Positions 1 through 10,810 are shown, counted from the stretch's first letter. The stretch is 64,000 bases of DNA from Rhodovulum sulfidophilum (GCA_003241785.1 QFPW01000005.1:1-64000); one strand, 5' to 3'. The notes: generated by a model from the sequence alone, not told the origin. Program-made: numbers and translations.

Positions 1-1907
<1,907 letters not shown>

Positions 1908-2200
1908 AGGCGTTCCCACTCCATGGGAGCGCGTCATTTTCCATCCCCTTCATGGCGTTCTTCATTTGCTTCGCGCGACGGGGCCATGATCCCGCCTGGA
2001 ACTTACCTGTCGAATACGCGCTCATGACGCGCCGCGCCAATGCCGACCATCGTCGGGCGGCGCGACGATTGGACGGCGGTCCGCCGCGCCCGGTCCGACA
2101 GCGCCGCTTCGCAGCGCGCCCGTCGGATGCGTCTGTCCCGGAGAATTGACATTATGATGTATCGGACGCGGGACGCGTCGCATCCGCGCGTGCCGAAACA

Positions 2201-2229
2201 GCCCCGAGGCGATCCGGCGGCCTCGGGGC
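2201..2229. other. Perfect 10-bp inverted repeat in the acs/SDR intergenic region
   Basis: In the 463-bp gap between acs (starts at 1907, minus) and the SDR gene (2371, plus), GCCCCGAGGC at 2201-2210 pairs perfectly with GCCTCGGGGC at 2220-2229 across a 9-nt loop. No T-tract follows on either strand and no gene ends nearby, so a classical terminator is unlikely. It may be an operator or a leader hairpin. An AT-rich patch at 2143-2162 lies just to its left and stands out in GC-rich DNA. Nothing else convincing was seen in the gap except the promoter at 2306. Confidence 0.4.
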
Positions 2230-2305
2230 CGTTCTCGCTGCCCGGGATCGGCACGCCATGATCGGGGACAAGCGGCGCCCCCGGGTCTCCCGAGCCCGTC
2301 CGCCC

Positions 2306-2330
2306 GGAACGTCGGGCCGGCTCGCAGGTT
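2306..2330 (+). promoter_or_regulatory. Candidate EcfG-type (general stress sigma factor) promoter for the SDR gene
   Basis: GGAAC at 2306-2310 is followed after 16 bp by GGTT at 2327-2330. The alphaproteobacterial EcfG consensus is GGAAC-N16/17-CGTT, so this is one base from a match. It would start transcription near 2337, ahead of the ribosome binding site GGAGGT (2360-2365). The downstream gene is of a general-stress-protein SDR family, which fits. Short motifs like this arise by chance in GC-rich DNA. Confidence 0.42.
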
Positions 2331-2370
2331 CACTTCCCGAGAACCGCGATGGCCGACATGGAGGTAAGAC

Positions 2371-3243
2371 TTGGCACAGGACCCGACGACGGCCCACGAG
2401 GGGCCGCCCCAGCCGCGGCAGCGGCAGGACATCCCGGGCGAGACGAAAAAGATGTCGCCGCCGCCGGACCACGGCGAGGCAAGCTATGTCGGACACGGCC
2501 GCCTGGCCGGTCGCGCCGCGATTATCACGGGCGGCGATTCCGGCATCGGCCGCGCCGTCGCCATCGCCTTCGCCCGGGAGGGCGCGGACGTGGTCATCTC
2601 CTACGCCAGCGAGGAGGAGGACGCCCGGGAGACCGCGCGATGGGTCGAGGACGCCGGGCGCGCCGCGATCCTGATCCCGGGGGACATCGGCGAGGAGGAA
2701 CATTGCCGCGTCATCGTCGAGGAGGCGGTCCGCGTCTTCGGGCGGATCGACATCCTGGTCAACAACGCCGCCCACCAGGCGTCGATCGGGGAAATCGAGG
2801 AGATCTCCCCGGAGGAATGGCACAGAACGACGCGAACCAACCTCGATGCAATGTTCTATCTCTGCAGGCTGGCGGTCCCGTTGATGAAGCCCGGCGCCGC
2901 CATCATCAACACCTCTTCGATCCAGTCCAAATCGCCCTCGCCCGAGCTTCTCGCCTATGCCATGACGAAGGGCGGCATCTCCAACTTCACCGCCGGTCTC
3001 GCGGAAATGCTGGCGAAGCGCGGGATCCGGGTGAACGCCGTCGCGCCCGGACCGATCTGGACGCCGCTCATCCCGGCGACGCTGCCGGAGGAGAAGGTCG
3101 AGGAGTTCGGTTCCAACACGCCGCTGGGGCGCGTTGGCCAGCCGGCCGAGGTCGCGCCCACCTTCGTCCTGCTCGCCTCCGACGAGGCGAGCTACATCAC
3201 CGGCGCCGTCGTGCCCGTCACCGGGGGCCGCCCGATGCTCTAG
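2371..3243 (+). CDS. SDR-family oxidoreductase, YghA/GSP39-like
   Basis: NAD(P)-dependent short-chain dehydrogenase of the group that includes general stress protein 39, YdaD and E. coli YghA (aldehyde or polyol reductases); cytoplasmic. The protein is 290 residues with the long Pro/Gln-rich N-terminal extension (PPQPRQRQDIPG) typical of this group. The cofactor motif TGGDSGIGR, the NNAA motif, a catalytic serine in NTSSIQSKS and the YAMTK Tyr-Lys pair are all visible. The start is TTG at 2371, chosen because GGAGGT lies six bases upstream and the extension is family-typical. A candidate EcfG-type promoter precedes it, suggesting stress induction. The physiological substrate cannot be read from sequence. 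Confidence 0.9.
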   Translation: MAQDPTTAHEGPPQPRQRQDIPGETKKMSPPPDHGEASYVGHGRLAGRAAIITGGDSGIGRAVAIAFAREGADVVISYASEEEDARETARWVEDAGRAAILIPGDIGEEEHCRVIVEEAVRVFGRIDILVNNAAHQASIGEIEEISPEEWHRTTRTNLDAMFYLCRLAVPLMKPGAAIINTSSIQSKSPSPELLAYAMTKGGISNFTAGLAEMLAKRGIRVNAVAPGPIWTPLIPATLPEEKVEEFGSNTPLGRVGQPAEVAPTFVLLASDEASYITGAVVPVTGGRPML

Positions 3244-3288
3244 CAATGGCCGGACGCGACCCCGGCGCCGGCGAGCCGGCGAGTGCCA

Positions 3289-3315
3289 GGCCGCGCCGGC
3301 CGTCGGCGCGCGGCC
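3289..3315. terminator. GC-rich hairpin between convergent genes
   Basis: The 275-bp gap between the convergent SDR and TonB receptor genes contains GGCCGCGCCG (3289-3298) pairing, with a two-base bulge, with CGGCGCGCGGCC (3304-3315). A second uninterrupted palindrome, CGGGGCCGGCCCCG, lies at 3486-3499 next to the receptor stop codon. Neither has a T-tract, so a bidirectional termination role is only inferred from position. Confidence 0.3.
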
Positions 3316-3518
3316 ACCGGAGGCTGGCGCGAGCCATCGAGCGACGGGCAACCGCCCGATGCGGCGACCTGGGTATTCGATCCCGTGACCGGGCCGGATC
3401 GACGTCGCCCGGAGGCTGGGCGGTCGATCCTGGCCCGTCCGAGCAAGCCGCGATCAGGCCTCGCCTCGCGCGCCGTCTTCCCGATCGGGGCCGGCCCCGC
3501 CCCGGCTCTCGCGACTGG

Positions 3519-5822
3519 CTAGAATCGCGCGCGCAGGGTCAGATAGGCTGTTCGCGGCTGGCCGTACCAGTTGCCGCCGGTCGGCGTGCCCAGCGTCGCG
3601 TAATAGGTACGGTCGAAGACATTGTTCACATTGAGCGCGAGGTCCCAGCCCTCGGCGATGCGATACTGCGCGAAGGCGTCCCAGACAGCGTAGCCGCCCT
3701 GCTCGATGCGGAACGGCTCCTGCGACCAGCCGGCGTTCGCGTCGTAGATCCAGGCGAGGCCGCTGTTCGCCTGGCCGCTCATCGCCGTCACGCCGCCGCC
3801 GACCGTCCAGCGGGAATAGTCGCGCGGCAGATCGTAGCTCGTCCAGAGCTTGAGCAGGTGCTTCGGCGTGAACTCGCTGTAGACCGCGTTCTCGGTCTTG
3901 TTCTGGTTGTCGTTGTAGGTGTAGCCGCCGAAGACCTGCCAGCCCGGCGCGAGCTCGCCGGCCAGTTCGAGCTCGACGCCCTGGCTCACCACCTCGCCCT
4001 GCGCGACGTAGCAGCAGGAGGCGAAGCCGCCCGTCGGGACATAGCGGCTGTCCTCGACCGCCTCGCCGTCGCGCTCGATCCGGTAGAGCGCGGCGGATCC
4101 GGTGAGCACGCCCCCCATCAGGAGGCCCTTGACGCCGACCTCGTAGTTGCGGCCGGTGATCGCGTCGAGCGGCGTGGCGGCGTCGGGCGGGCCGGATAGA
4201 TAGTTCGCCTGCGGCACGTAGGTTTCCGACAGGCTGGCATAGGCGGTCCAGGCCGGCGTGAGCGCGTAGGTGACGCCGAGATAGGGCACGAAGATACCGT
4301 TGTCCTCGTAGCCGACGGTGCTCGTGTCGAAGGGGTCGCCGTTCTCGTCGTAGCTCTGGGAGGTGTCGGAGTAGCGATAATCGGCGTAGCGGGCGCCGAG
4401 GATGACGTTCATCCGTTGGGTCGCCTCGAGGTTGAGCCGGCCATAGATGCCCCGCTGCTTGGAGCCCCATTCGGGCCAGCCATAGCTGAGTCCCAGAACC
4501 TCGGGCTTCGGCAGGTCGGGGTTCGGGAAATCGTCGATGGTCAGCGCGCCGGGCAGAACCCCCGGCTCGACGAGGTAGCGAAGCTGGCTGCCATGGCTCT
4601 CCTGCCAGTTGGCGCCGACGAGGAGCCCGTGACGCCGGCCCCATGCGTCGAAGGCGCCGGACAGGCTCGCGTCGATGATCTTCGACGTATTGCCGTCGCT
4701 CTCGGAGCCGGAGGTCGAGTCGCGGAAGGCGCCGGTCGCGGCGTAGACCGGGCCCCCGACGTTGAGGTTGAGATAGTCGAAGTCGAAATCCTGGCGCATC
4801 GCGCTCAGCTTCGCCGTCCAGTCGGGCGTGAAGGCGTGCTCGACGCTGGCGAAGACCTCCTTGACCGTCTGCTCGCGCGTGGCCCAGTCGGCGGTCAGCG
4901 CGACGTCGCGCGGCAGCCCGAGCATCGTCCCGTCGTCGAAGGTCGGCAGGCCCTGCTGCCAGGTGACGCCGTTTTGGCGCTGGTAGCTCGCCCCGGCCGT
5001 CACCAGGGTCAAGGGCGTGAGATCGTATTCGAGGATCCCATAGGCGACGTGCTTCTTTTCGTCCGAGGGCGAATAGAAGAACTCCTGATCCTGCGCGACG
5101 CCGATCGCCCGGCCCCGCAACCTTCCGTCGAAGGCCAGAGGCCCTCCGATATCCGCCTCGATCCGGCGGTTGTCCCAGCTTCCGTAGCTGAGGGCGCCGG
5201 AGGCCGCGAAGCTCCCGGTCGGGCGCTTGCGCGCCAGATTGATCGTGCCGCCCGGCTCACCAGCGCCCGAGAACAGCGCCTCGGCCCCGCGCAGCACCTC
5301 GAGGCGGTCATAGAGCGCCATGTCGAAATCCGGCCGGAAGCCCGAGGTGTAGGAGGTGGAAAGCTCGTCGATCTGGTAGTTGTCGATGATGAAGCCGCGC
5401 GAATAGAAGCTCGGGAAACCATAGCCCTCGGTCTTCGCGACGATCCCCGGCGTCTCCGTCATCGCCGAATCGAGGGTGGTGAGGTTGCGCTCCTCGAGCA
5501 CCCGCTGGGTGACGACCGTCACCGTCTGCGGCAGATCCTGCGTCGAGCCGATGCCGCGCCCGATGCTCGCCTCGCTGGCGGCGAAGGAGCCGCTCCCCTC
5601 GGTGGTCGCGCCCGCGGCGCGAACCTCGATCACGTCGAGAAGCTCGGCCTCGTCTCCGGCGGCGGCGCCCTCACCGGCTTCGGCTTCGTTGGCCGTGGTC
5701 TGCGCGGCGGCCGTTGTCACCGCGAGGCTTCCAAGTCCGAACGAGACGAGCCAGACGCCAAGAGCGGCGCCCGCTTTGAAAGAGCTCTCGGCCGCTGGCC
5801 GGATTCGAGAAAGATTGTCCAT
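3519..5822 (-). CDS. TonB-dependent siderophore receptor
   Basis: Outer-membrane gated barrel that imports ferric siderophores using TonB energy. The 767-residue protein starts with a signal peptide ending near AAAQT, followed by a TonB-box-like DVIEVRA segment near residue 65. A plug domain follows (TQDLPQTVTVV, MTETPGIV, FYSRGF, LYDRLEVLRGAEALFSGAGEPGG). A 22-strand-type barrel occupies the rest, and the protein ends in LTLRARF with the terminal Phe that the Bam machinery recognises. Length and motifs match the FhuE/FpvA/FoxA-type TonB_siderophor family. It stands alone with its own promoter, and no siderophore biosynthesis or FecI/FecR genes are adjacent. There is no long N-terminal signalling extension, so transcriptional self-regulation is unlikely. 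The exact siderophore is unknown. Confidence 0.93.
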   Translation of the reverse strand: MDNLSRIRPAAESSFKAGAALGVWLVSFGLGSLAVTTAAAQTTANEAEAGEGAAAGDEAELLDVIEVRAAGATTEGSGSFAASEASIGRGIGSTQDLPQTVTVVTQRVLEERNLTTLDSAMTETPGIVAKTEGYGFPSFYSRGFIIDNYQIDELSTSYTSGFRPDFDMALYDRLEVLRGAEALFSGAGEPGGTINLARKRPTGSFAASGALSYGSWDNRRIEADIGGPLAFDGRLRGRAIGVAQDQEFFYSPSDEKKHVAYGILEYDLTPLTLVTAGASYQRQNGVTWQQGLPTFDDGTMLGLPRDVALTADWATREQTVKEVFASVEHAFTPDWTAKLSAMRQDFDFDYLNLNVGGPVYAATGAFRDSTSGSESDGNTSKIIDASLSGAFDAWGRRHGLLVGANWQESHGSQLRYLVEPGVLPGALTIDDFPNPDLPKPEVLGLSYGWPEWGSKQRGIYGRLNLEATQRMNVILGARYADYRYSDTSQSYDENGDPFDTSTVGYEDNGIFVPYLGVTYALTPAWTAYASLSETYVPQANYLSGPPDAATPLDAITGRNYEVGVKGLLMGGVLTGSAALYRIERDGEAVEDSRYVPTGGFASCCYVAQGEVVSQGVELELAGELAPGWQVFGGYTYNDNQNKTENAVYSEFTPKHLLKLWTSYDLPRDYSRWTVGGGVTAMSGQANSGLAWIYDANAGWSQEPFRIEQGGYAVWDAFAQYRIAEGWDLALNVNNVFDRTYYATLGTPTGGNWYGQPRTAYLTLRARF

Positions 5823-5910
5823 ATGGTGGCGATCCGTTGAAGTTAATCGAAGAAACGGCTCGCTGGAATCATCTGGCTGGCAGTCCGCTCTTTAACGGAC
5901 GATCGCGAAA

Positions 5911-5939
5911 ATGTGATACCCAAAAAACGCGATTGTCAA
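5911..5939 (-). promoter_or_regulatory. Sigma-70-type promoter candidate for the TonB receptor
   Basis: On the minus strand a perfect TTGACA (5934-5939) is followed 17 bp later by TCACAT (5911-5916); a shifted TATCAC reading with 15-bp spacing is also possible. It lies about 90 bp upstream of the receptor ATG. The inverted repeat GTCCG-N8-CGGAC at 5883-5900 lies between promoter and gene and could bind an iron regulator, but no recognisable Fur, RirA or Irr box was seen. The rest of the 334-bp gap (5823-6156) shows no gene. Confidence 0.5.
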
Positions 5940-6156
5940 AAGATCGCGCCATTGAGTCGCATTTGGCGGTGCATCGGGGCTCGGAGCCTGCGCGCCACGC
6001 GATCCGGACGCCGGCCATCGCTGATCAAAGCGTGGTGGCGAACGCGACGCCGCCCGTCGGCGAGGCGGAGCGACGGCCCCGCGATGACCTTGGATCATCG
6101 AGCAACCAGGGCGCGCCGACCTTGATCGGCGGCTTACCGTCTCGCCCGCTCCGCCG

Positions 6157-7101
6157 CTAGCCGCCGAACCGGCGCCAGGAGCGTTCGAGCGTGGCCTGAT
6201 CGAGACCCCGGCCGATCAGGACGACCATGCCCGGCTCCGGCGGCGGGCCGGAAAGACCGGCGCCGTCCGCGGGCAGGATCTCGGGTGGCTGGACCAGCTG
6301 GCGCACCGATTGCAGCAGCAGGAGGCCCGCCGGGGTCGGGATCACCCCCTTCACCCGGACCACCTCGTCGCCCCGGGCGTGGAGCAGCGCCGAGAGCCAG
6401 GTCGAAAGCGCGGGCCAGCCCGCCGCCGCGCCGACGCGCAGCCGGTAGGGCCGGATCGGCGTCGCCTCCGCCAGAGGCGGCAGCGCCACGGGCGGCGCGG
6501 TGACGTCGGGTAGCGGGACCGGCTCGCCACGCTCGGCCGCGACGATCTCGGCGGCGGGGTTCAGGACGCGCAGGCTCGCGACCAGACGCGCCAGCGCGAC
6601 CGGCTCCGCGCCGCCGGCCTTGGTGATGACGAGCGTGTCGGCGCTTTCGGCCTGCGCGCGGGCGAGCGGCTCGGCCGCGAGCTGGTCCGCGCCGTGCCGC
6701 GCGTCGGCGAGGGCGATGGTCCCCGCGACCGCGAGCCGCCGGACGAGCACGGGATCCCCGGCCACCGCGGCCGCGATGCCGGCGGGATCGGCGAGCCCGC
6801 TCGTCTCCAGGACGATGCCCGCGACGCCGCGCGCCGCCGCGCCGTCGCAGACCCGCCGCAGCAGCGCCACCAGCGCGCCGCGCGCCTCGCAGCAGGCGCA
6901 GCCGGCGGCGAGCGTGTCGAGACGGTAAGCCGCCGAGAGCAGCAGGTTGTCGACCGGGGTCTCCGCCGCCTCGTTGACGATGACATGGTGCCGCGCGAAG
7001 ACGCCGGCGCGCAGCTGGTGCCGCAGCCAGGTGCTCTTGCCCGCGCCGAGAAAGCCGCCGACGATGGTCAGCGGCAGGCGTCCGTCAGCGCGTGCGCGCA
7101 T
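6157..7101 (-). CDS. CobW/G3E-family P-loop GTPase (putative metallochaperone)
   Basis: GTPase of the COG0523 G3E family, whose members load metals (Zn, Co, Fe) into client enzymes. The 314-residue protein has Walker A GGFLGAGKS at residues 15-23 and the hallmark metal-binding GCACC (GCxCC) at 67-71. A TKAGG segment fits the guanine-recognition (T/N)KxD position imperfectly, and the C-terminal half is CobW_C-like. It is the last gene of an eleven-gene operon and overlaps the preceding small gene by 17 bp. Two operon enzymes (hydantoinase and NodB-fold hydrolase) belong to metalloenzyme families. A client role for this GTPase is therefore plausible, but that is inference. No cobalamin genes are nearby, so a role in B12 synthesis is unlikely. 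Confidence 0.88.
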   Translation of the reverse strand: MRARADGRLPLTIVGGFLGAGKSTWLRHQLRAGVFARHHVIVNEAAETPVDNLLLSAAYRLDTLAAGCACCEARGALVALLRRVCDGAAARGVAGIVLETSGLADPAGIAAAVAGDPVLVRRLAVAGTIALADARHGADQLAAEPLARAQAESADTLVITKAGGAEPVALARLVASLRVLNPAAEIVAAERGEPVPLPDVTAPPVALPPLAEATPIRPYRLRVGAAAGWPALSTWLSALLHARGDEVVRVKGVIPTPAGLLLLQSVRQLVQPPEILPADGAGLSGPPPEPGMVVLIGRGLDQATLERSWRRFGG

Positions 7102-7396
7102 CGCCGTCCCCGCCGAGCGCGCGCGGCGAGAGCGGATCGATGGCGGTTCCCGCGAGCCGCGCGGCCGCCGCCCAGAGCGCCTCGAGATCCGGCACGAGCT
7201 CGCGGCGTCCGTCGGGCGCGATCAGCTGCAGCCCGGGCGTCGCGCCATCGTCATGCGCGCTCAGCCCATAGGGCGCGAGCAGGCGGTTGACGCCGGCGAG
7301 GCGGATGAACCGCAGCCGCAACCGGTCGCCGGGGGTGTTCGCCCCGGCGTCGGTCCAGTGTCCGGGCGCGGCGGGAAAGCCGCAGGCGCTGCACAT
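7085..7396 (-). CDS. Small conserved-type protein with N-terminal CxxC (103 aa)
   Basis: A 103-residue protein beginning MCSACGFPAAPGHW. I do not recognise a named family. The Cys-Ser-Ala-Cys pair at residues 2-5 plus His13 is suggestive of a metal or redox site; the rest is Arg/Leu-rich with an acidic, helical C-terminal half. The start at 7396 is chosen because a G-rich Shine-Dalgarno run lies just upstream and translation would be coupled to the preceding gene, whose stop is only 11 bp away. It overlaps the CobW GTPase by 17 bp, so the two are very likely co-translated. Function unknown; a metal-delivery partner or target of the GTPase is conceivable. Confidence 0.72.
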   Translation of the reverse strand: MCSACGFPAAPGHWTDAGANTPGDRLRLRFIRLAGVNRLLAPYGLSAHDDGATPGLQLIAPDGRRELVPDLEALWAAAARLAGTAIDPLSPRALGGDGDARTR

Positions 7397-7407
7397 CGGC
7401 CCCCCCC

Positions 7408-8310
7408 TCAGATCACCTCGGGCCGAAGCCCGCTCTCGAAGGGATAGCGCGCGCGGAAATCGGCGGCGATCTCCTCGAAGGTCGCCCATTCGACGCCGTC
7501 GTGGCCGTTGATATACTCGATCAGCCGCTCCAGCATCAGCAACACCTGCGGCCGGCCCGAGACGTCCGGATGGATGGTGAAGGCGAAGACCGCGTAATCC
7601 ATCTCGCGGTACACCCAGTCGAACTGGTCGCGCCACATTTCCTCGATGTCGCGCGGATTGACGAAACCGTGGCTGTTGGGCGCCTTCTTCATGAACATCA
7701 TCGGCGGCAGGTCGTCGACGTACCAGTTGGCGGCGATGTCGACGAGATCGATCTCGGTGCCATGGCGCAGCGGATGCATCCAGTCGCTGGCCTCCTTGGT
7801 GTAGTCGATCACGTTCCAGGCATCGCCCACCCGCGCGTAGAACGGCTGGAAATCGCGGTAGCCCTGGCTGTGATCGTATTCGAACCCGTACTTTTTCAGC
7901 AGCGCGGCGGTCGATTCCGACATCTCCCACCAGGGGGCGACGTAGCCGCGCGGCGCCTTGCCGCTGAGCTTCTCGATCAGCTCGATCGAGCGGACGAGAA
8001 CGTCCTCCTCCTGGCGCGGCGTCATCGCCACCGGGTTCTCGTGCAGATAGCCGTGGGCGCCGACCTCGTGCCCCTCGTCGACGATCCTGCGCATCTGGTC
8101 GGGGAAGGTCTCGAGCGAATGGCCGGGGATGAAGAAGCTCGTCCGCAGATCGTACTTCTTGAACAGCCGCAGCAGGCGAGGCACCCCGACCTCGCTCGCG
8201 AAAACGCCGCGCTGGATGTCCGAGGGGCTGTCACCGCCGCCGTAGGAACCGATCCAGCCGGCGACGGAGTCGATGTCGGTCCCGAAGGCGCAGTAGATCT
8301 TCTTGGCCAT
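7408..8310 (-). CDS. Polysaccharide-deacetylase (NodB-fold) family hydrolase, PuuE-like
   Basis: NodB-fold metal-dependent amidohydrolase of about 300 residues, cytoplasmic (no signal peptide). The metal triad is visible as FGTDIDS near the N-terminus and HEVGAHGYLHE, the group's form of the H-x3-H motif. Blocks such as TSFFIPGHSLETFP and GYVAPWWEMSEST resemble the PuuE-type allantoinase branch rather than chitin deacetylases, suggesting hydrolysis of a small cyclic or linear amide. An in-frame ATG at 8328 exists, but the ATG at 8310 is preferred because GAGAGA precedes it. It sits in the amide operon between asparaginase and the CxxC protein. The substrate is inferred only from family and context. 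Confidence 0.85.
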   Translation of the reverse strand: MAKKIYCAFGTDIDSVAGWIGSYGGGDSPSDIQRGVFASEVGVPRLLRLFKKYDLRTSFFIPGHSLETFPDQMRRIVDEGHEVGAHGYLHENPVAMTPRQEEDVLVRSIELIEKLSGKAPRGYVAPWWEMSESTAALLKKYGFEYDHSQGYRDFQPFYARVGDAWNVIDYTKEASDWMHPLRHGTEIDLVDIAANWYVDDLPPMMFMKKAPNSHGFVNPRDIEEMWRDQFDWVYREMDYAVFAFTIHPDVSGRPQVLLMLERLIEYINGHDGVEWATFEEIAADFRARYPFESGLRPEVI

Positions 8311-8365
8311 GTTCTCTCTCTTGGTCATGCGCGGCGCGCCGCCGCGACGAAGGCATTCTCTTCTC

Positions 8366-9355
8366 TCAGCGTTCCGGCCGCCACGACAGGTCGCGGAACT
8401 CTCCGAACCGCCCGGGGGCGCCGGCCATCAATAGCAGGGCGAGCAGCAGACGCGCCTTCAACGCGTCGAGATCGCCCGCCCCGACGAGGCCGCGGCGCAG
8501 GAGGTCGATCTCGCCGCCCGCCTGGCCATAGGTGCGCGACAGGACGCGGCCGCCCCGGGTCCGGCTCGCGAAGACGACGGGAGCCTGTCCGGCGGCGAGG
8601 GTCAAGGCGTCGAGCCAGGACGCCGGCACATGGCCGCCGCCCGCCCCCTCGATCACGATCCCCGCCGCCCCGGCGTCGAGCACCGCGCGGACCATGCGGG
8701 GGTCGTCGCCGATGCCCGGCTTCAGGATCGGCACCCACGGCGGCGCGGCGTTCCCGGGGACCGCGATGACCGGACGCCGGGTGGCCGGCGCCCGAAGGAC
8801 GGCTTGCCCCTCCGCCATCCATCCGACGGGCGACGGCGAATGGAAGGCGCCGGTGGCGGAGGTATCGCGTTTCTGAACCCAGGCCGCGGCGTGGATCACA
8901 TCGTCGAAAGCGACGAGCGCGCCCTGCCCCCGAAACGCGGGATCGGCGGCGCAGGCGATGGCGGCGTAGAGGTTCGCGGCCCCGTCCGGCCCCGGCAGGC
9001 TCGGGTTGCGCATCGCCCCGGTGACGACGACCGGCATCGCGCCCGCGTGGAGGAGATCGAGGACATAGCTCGTCTCCTCGATCGTATCGGTGCCTTGCGT
9101 CACCACCACCCCGGTCACCCCCTCGGCCTCATGGGCGGCGACGGCGGCGCTCAGGCTAAGAAGCAGCGGCAGGGCGATCTCGGTGCTCGGGACATTCGCG
9201 AGGTTGCGCGCGCCGATCTCGGCGAGGCCCCCGACCCCCGGCACCGAGGCGAGCAGATCGCCGGCCGAGAGCCCGGGCGCCACGCCGGCGCCGTCCGCGC
9301 CCGGGACGCAGGCGATGGTGCCGCCGAGCGCGATGACCTCGACGCGGGGCTTCAC
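8366..9355 (-). CDS. L-asparaginase family amidohydrolase
   Basis: Hydrolyses Asn or related side-chain amides to the acid plus ammonia. The 329-residue protein carries both catalytic signatures: LGGTIA with the nucleophile Thr13, and TQGTDTIEET with Thr89-Asp90 of the second triad. Length matches bacterial type I/II enzymes. No signal peptide is evident (it begins MKPRVEVIALGGT), so it acts in the cytoplasm. The start overlaps the stop of the downstream-numbered hydantoinase gene as ATGA, a typical translational coupling. In this operon it may deaminate an amide released by the hydantoinase or NodB-fold enzyme instead of serving general asparagine use. Confidence 0.93.
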   Translation of the reverse strand: MKPRVEVIALGGTIACVPGADGAGVAPGLSAGDLLASVPGVGGLAEIGARNLANVPSTEIALPLLLSLSAAVAAHEAEGVTGVVVTQGTDTIEETSYVLDLLHAGAMPVVVTGAMRNPSLPGPDGAANLYAAIACAADPAFRGQGALVAFDDVIHAAAWVQKRDTSATGAFHSPSPVGWMAEGQAVLRAPATRRPVIAVPGNAAPPWVPILKPGIGDDPRMVRAVLDAGAAGIVIEGAGGGHVPASWLDALTLAAGQAPVVFASRTRGGRVLSRTYGQAGGEIDLLRRGLVGAGDLDALKARLLLALLLMAGAPGRFGEFRDLSWRPER

Positions 9356-10785
9356 GGCGCGGCTCCGGCGGCGCGCCGCGCGGCGGGCGAGCGGTCCCGG
9401 CGCAGGAAGGCGCCGGCGCCCTTGCGTCCCAGGATCTCGCCGTCACGCATCACGACCTCGCCGCGCAGGATCGTCGACTGGGGCCAGCCGGTCACCTCGT
9501 ACCCCTCCCACGGCGTGTAGTCCGCGCCGTGATGCATGAGCTCCTGCCGGATCGTGACCTGGCGCTTCGGATCCCACAGCACGATATCGGCGTCGTATCC
9601 CGGCGCGATCGCGCCCTTGCTCGCGCCCATCCCGTAGATGCGCGCGTGATTGGTCGAGGTCAGCGCCACGAATTCCTGGAGGGTGATCCGGCCCTTCACC
9701 ACCCCCTCGGAAAACAGGATCGGCATCCGGACCGCGACGCCCGGAATGCCGTTCGGCACCCAGCGGAACGAGGTCCGCGCCTTGGGGTTCTGCTTGCCGA
9801 GCGCGCCCTCGAAGAAGAACGGGCAATGGTCCGAGGAGAAGGTCTGGAACACCCCCGTCTCGATGCCGTTCCAGATCGCTTCCCAGCTCGCATGGTCGCG
9901 CGGCGGCGGCGAGCACACGTACTTGCCGCCGCTGGCGTCCATGTTGAGGCCCTTCAGATCGTCCGCCGTCAGCGAGATGTACTGCGTGCAGGTCTCGCCG
10001 AGGATCTTCAGGCCGCGGCCGCGCGCCCAGCGGATCTGTTCCATCGCCTCGCGTCCCGAGACATGGACGATCATGATCGGCACGCCCGTCACCTCGGAAT
10101 GGCTGATCGCGCGATGCGCCGCCTCGCGCTCCACCGGCTCGGGCCTGGACACCGCGTGGTAATAGGGCGCGGTGCGCCCCGCCCGCTCGAGCCGTTCGGT
10201 CATGAAGCGGATCGCGTCGTATCCCTCGCAATGCACCATGACCAGCGCGCCGCAGTCGCCCGCGGCGTCGAAGACCTCGAGCAGCTCGCGGTCGCGCAGC
10301 ACCATGTCGTCATAGGTCATGAAGACCTTGAGCGAGCTGTAGCCGTCCTCGACCAGCGCCGGCAGCTCCTGCCCCAGCACGGCGGGCGTCGGGTCGGTGA
10401 CGATGAGGTGAAAGCCGTAGTCGCAATAGGACTGGCCGTCGGCCTCGCGGTGATAGTCCGCCACCGCGTCGCGCAGCGACATGCCCCGGGACTGGAGCGC
10501 GAACGGCAGAACCGTCGTGTTGCCGCCCGCGATCGCCGAGCGCGTGCCGCTCTCGAAACCATCGGCCATCGCGGGTCCGCCGAAGGCCGGCTGCGCGAGA
10601 TGCACGTGGCTGTCGATCCCGCCCGGCATGACGAGCAGGTCGCCCGCGTCGATCTCGCGCGCGCCCCGGGGCAGGTCGAGCCCCACCGCCGCGATCCTGC
10701 CCCGGCTTACGCCGACGTCGGCGCGGAACGTGTCGGCCGCCGTGACGACGGTCCCGCCGCGGATCACCAGATCGAAATCAGTCAT
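9352..10785 (-). CDS. hydA: Dihydropyrimidinase / D-hydantoinase
   Basis: Zinc-dependent cyclic-imide hydrolase that opens dihydropyrimidines or 5-substituted hydantoins to N-carbamoyl acids. From the preferred start (10785) the 477-residue protein shows the binuclear metal ligands His60 and His62 (DSHVHLAQ), the carbamylated Lys153 (SLKVFMTYDD), His185 (VHCEGYD), His241 (IVHVSG) and the Asp of SSDHCPF. An upstream in-frame ATG would add 33 residues with no family counterpart and overlap the SDR gene, so it is not used. Neither a carbamoylase nor a beta-ureidopropionase lies nearby, so the ring-opened product is probably handled by other operon amidases. hydA is the family symbol; the physiological substrate is unknown. 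Confidence 0.92.
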   Translation of the reverse strand: MTDFDLVIRGGTVVTAADTFRADVGVSRGRIAAVGLDLPRGAREIDAGDLLVMPGGIDSHVHLAQPAFGGPAMADGFESGTRSAIAGGNTTVLPFALQSRGMSLRDAVADYHREADGQSYCDYGFHLIVTDPTPAVLGQELPALVEDGYSSLKVFMTYDDMVLRDRELLEVFDAAGDCGALVMVHCEGYDAIRFMTERLERAGRTAPYYHAVSRPEPVEREAAHRAISHSEVTGVPIMIVHVSGREAMEQIRWARGRGLKILGETCTQYISLTADDLKGLNMDASGGKYVCSPPPRDHASWEAIWNGIETGVFQTFSSDHCPFFFEGALGKQNPKARTSFRWVPNGIPGVAVRMPILFSEGVVKGRITLQEFVALTSTNHARIYGMGASKGAIAPGYDADIVLWDPKRQVTIRQELMHHGADYTPWEGYEVTGWPQSTILRGEVVMRDGEILGRKGAGAFLRRDRSPAARRAAGAAP

Positions 10786-10810
10786 CGTTCCCATCCGATC
10801 GCTCACCGGG

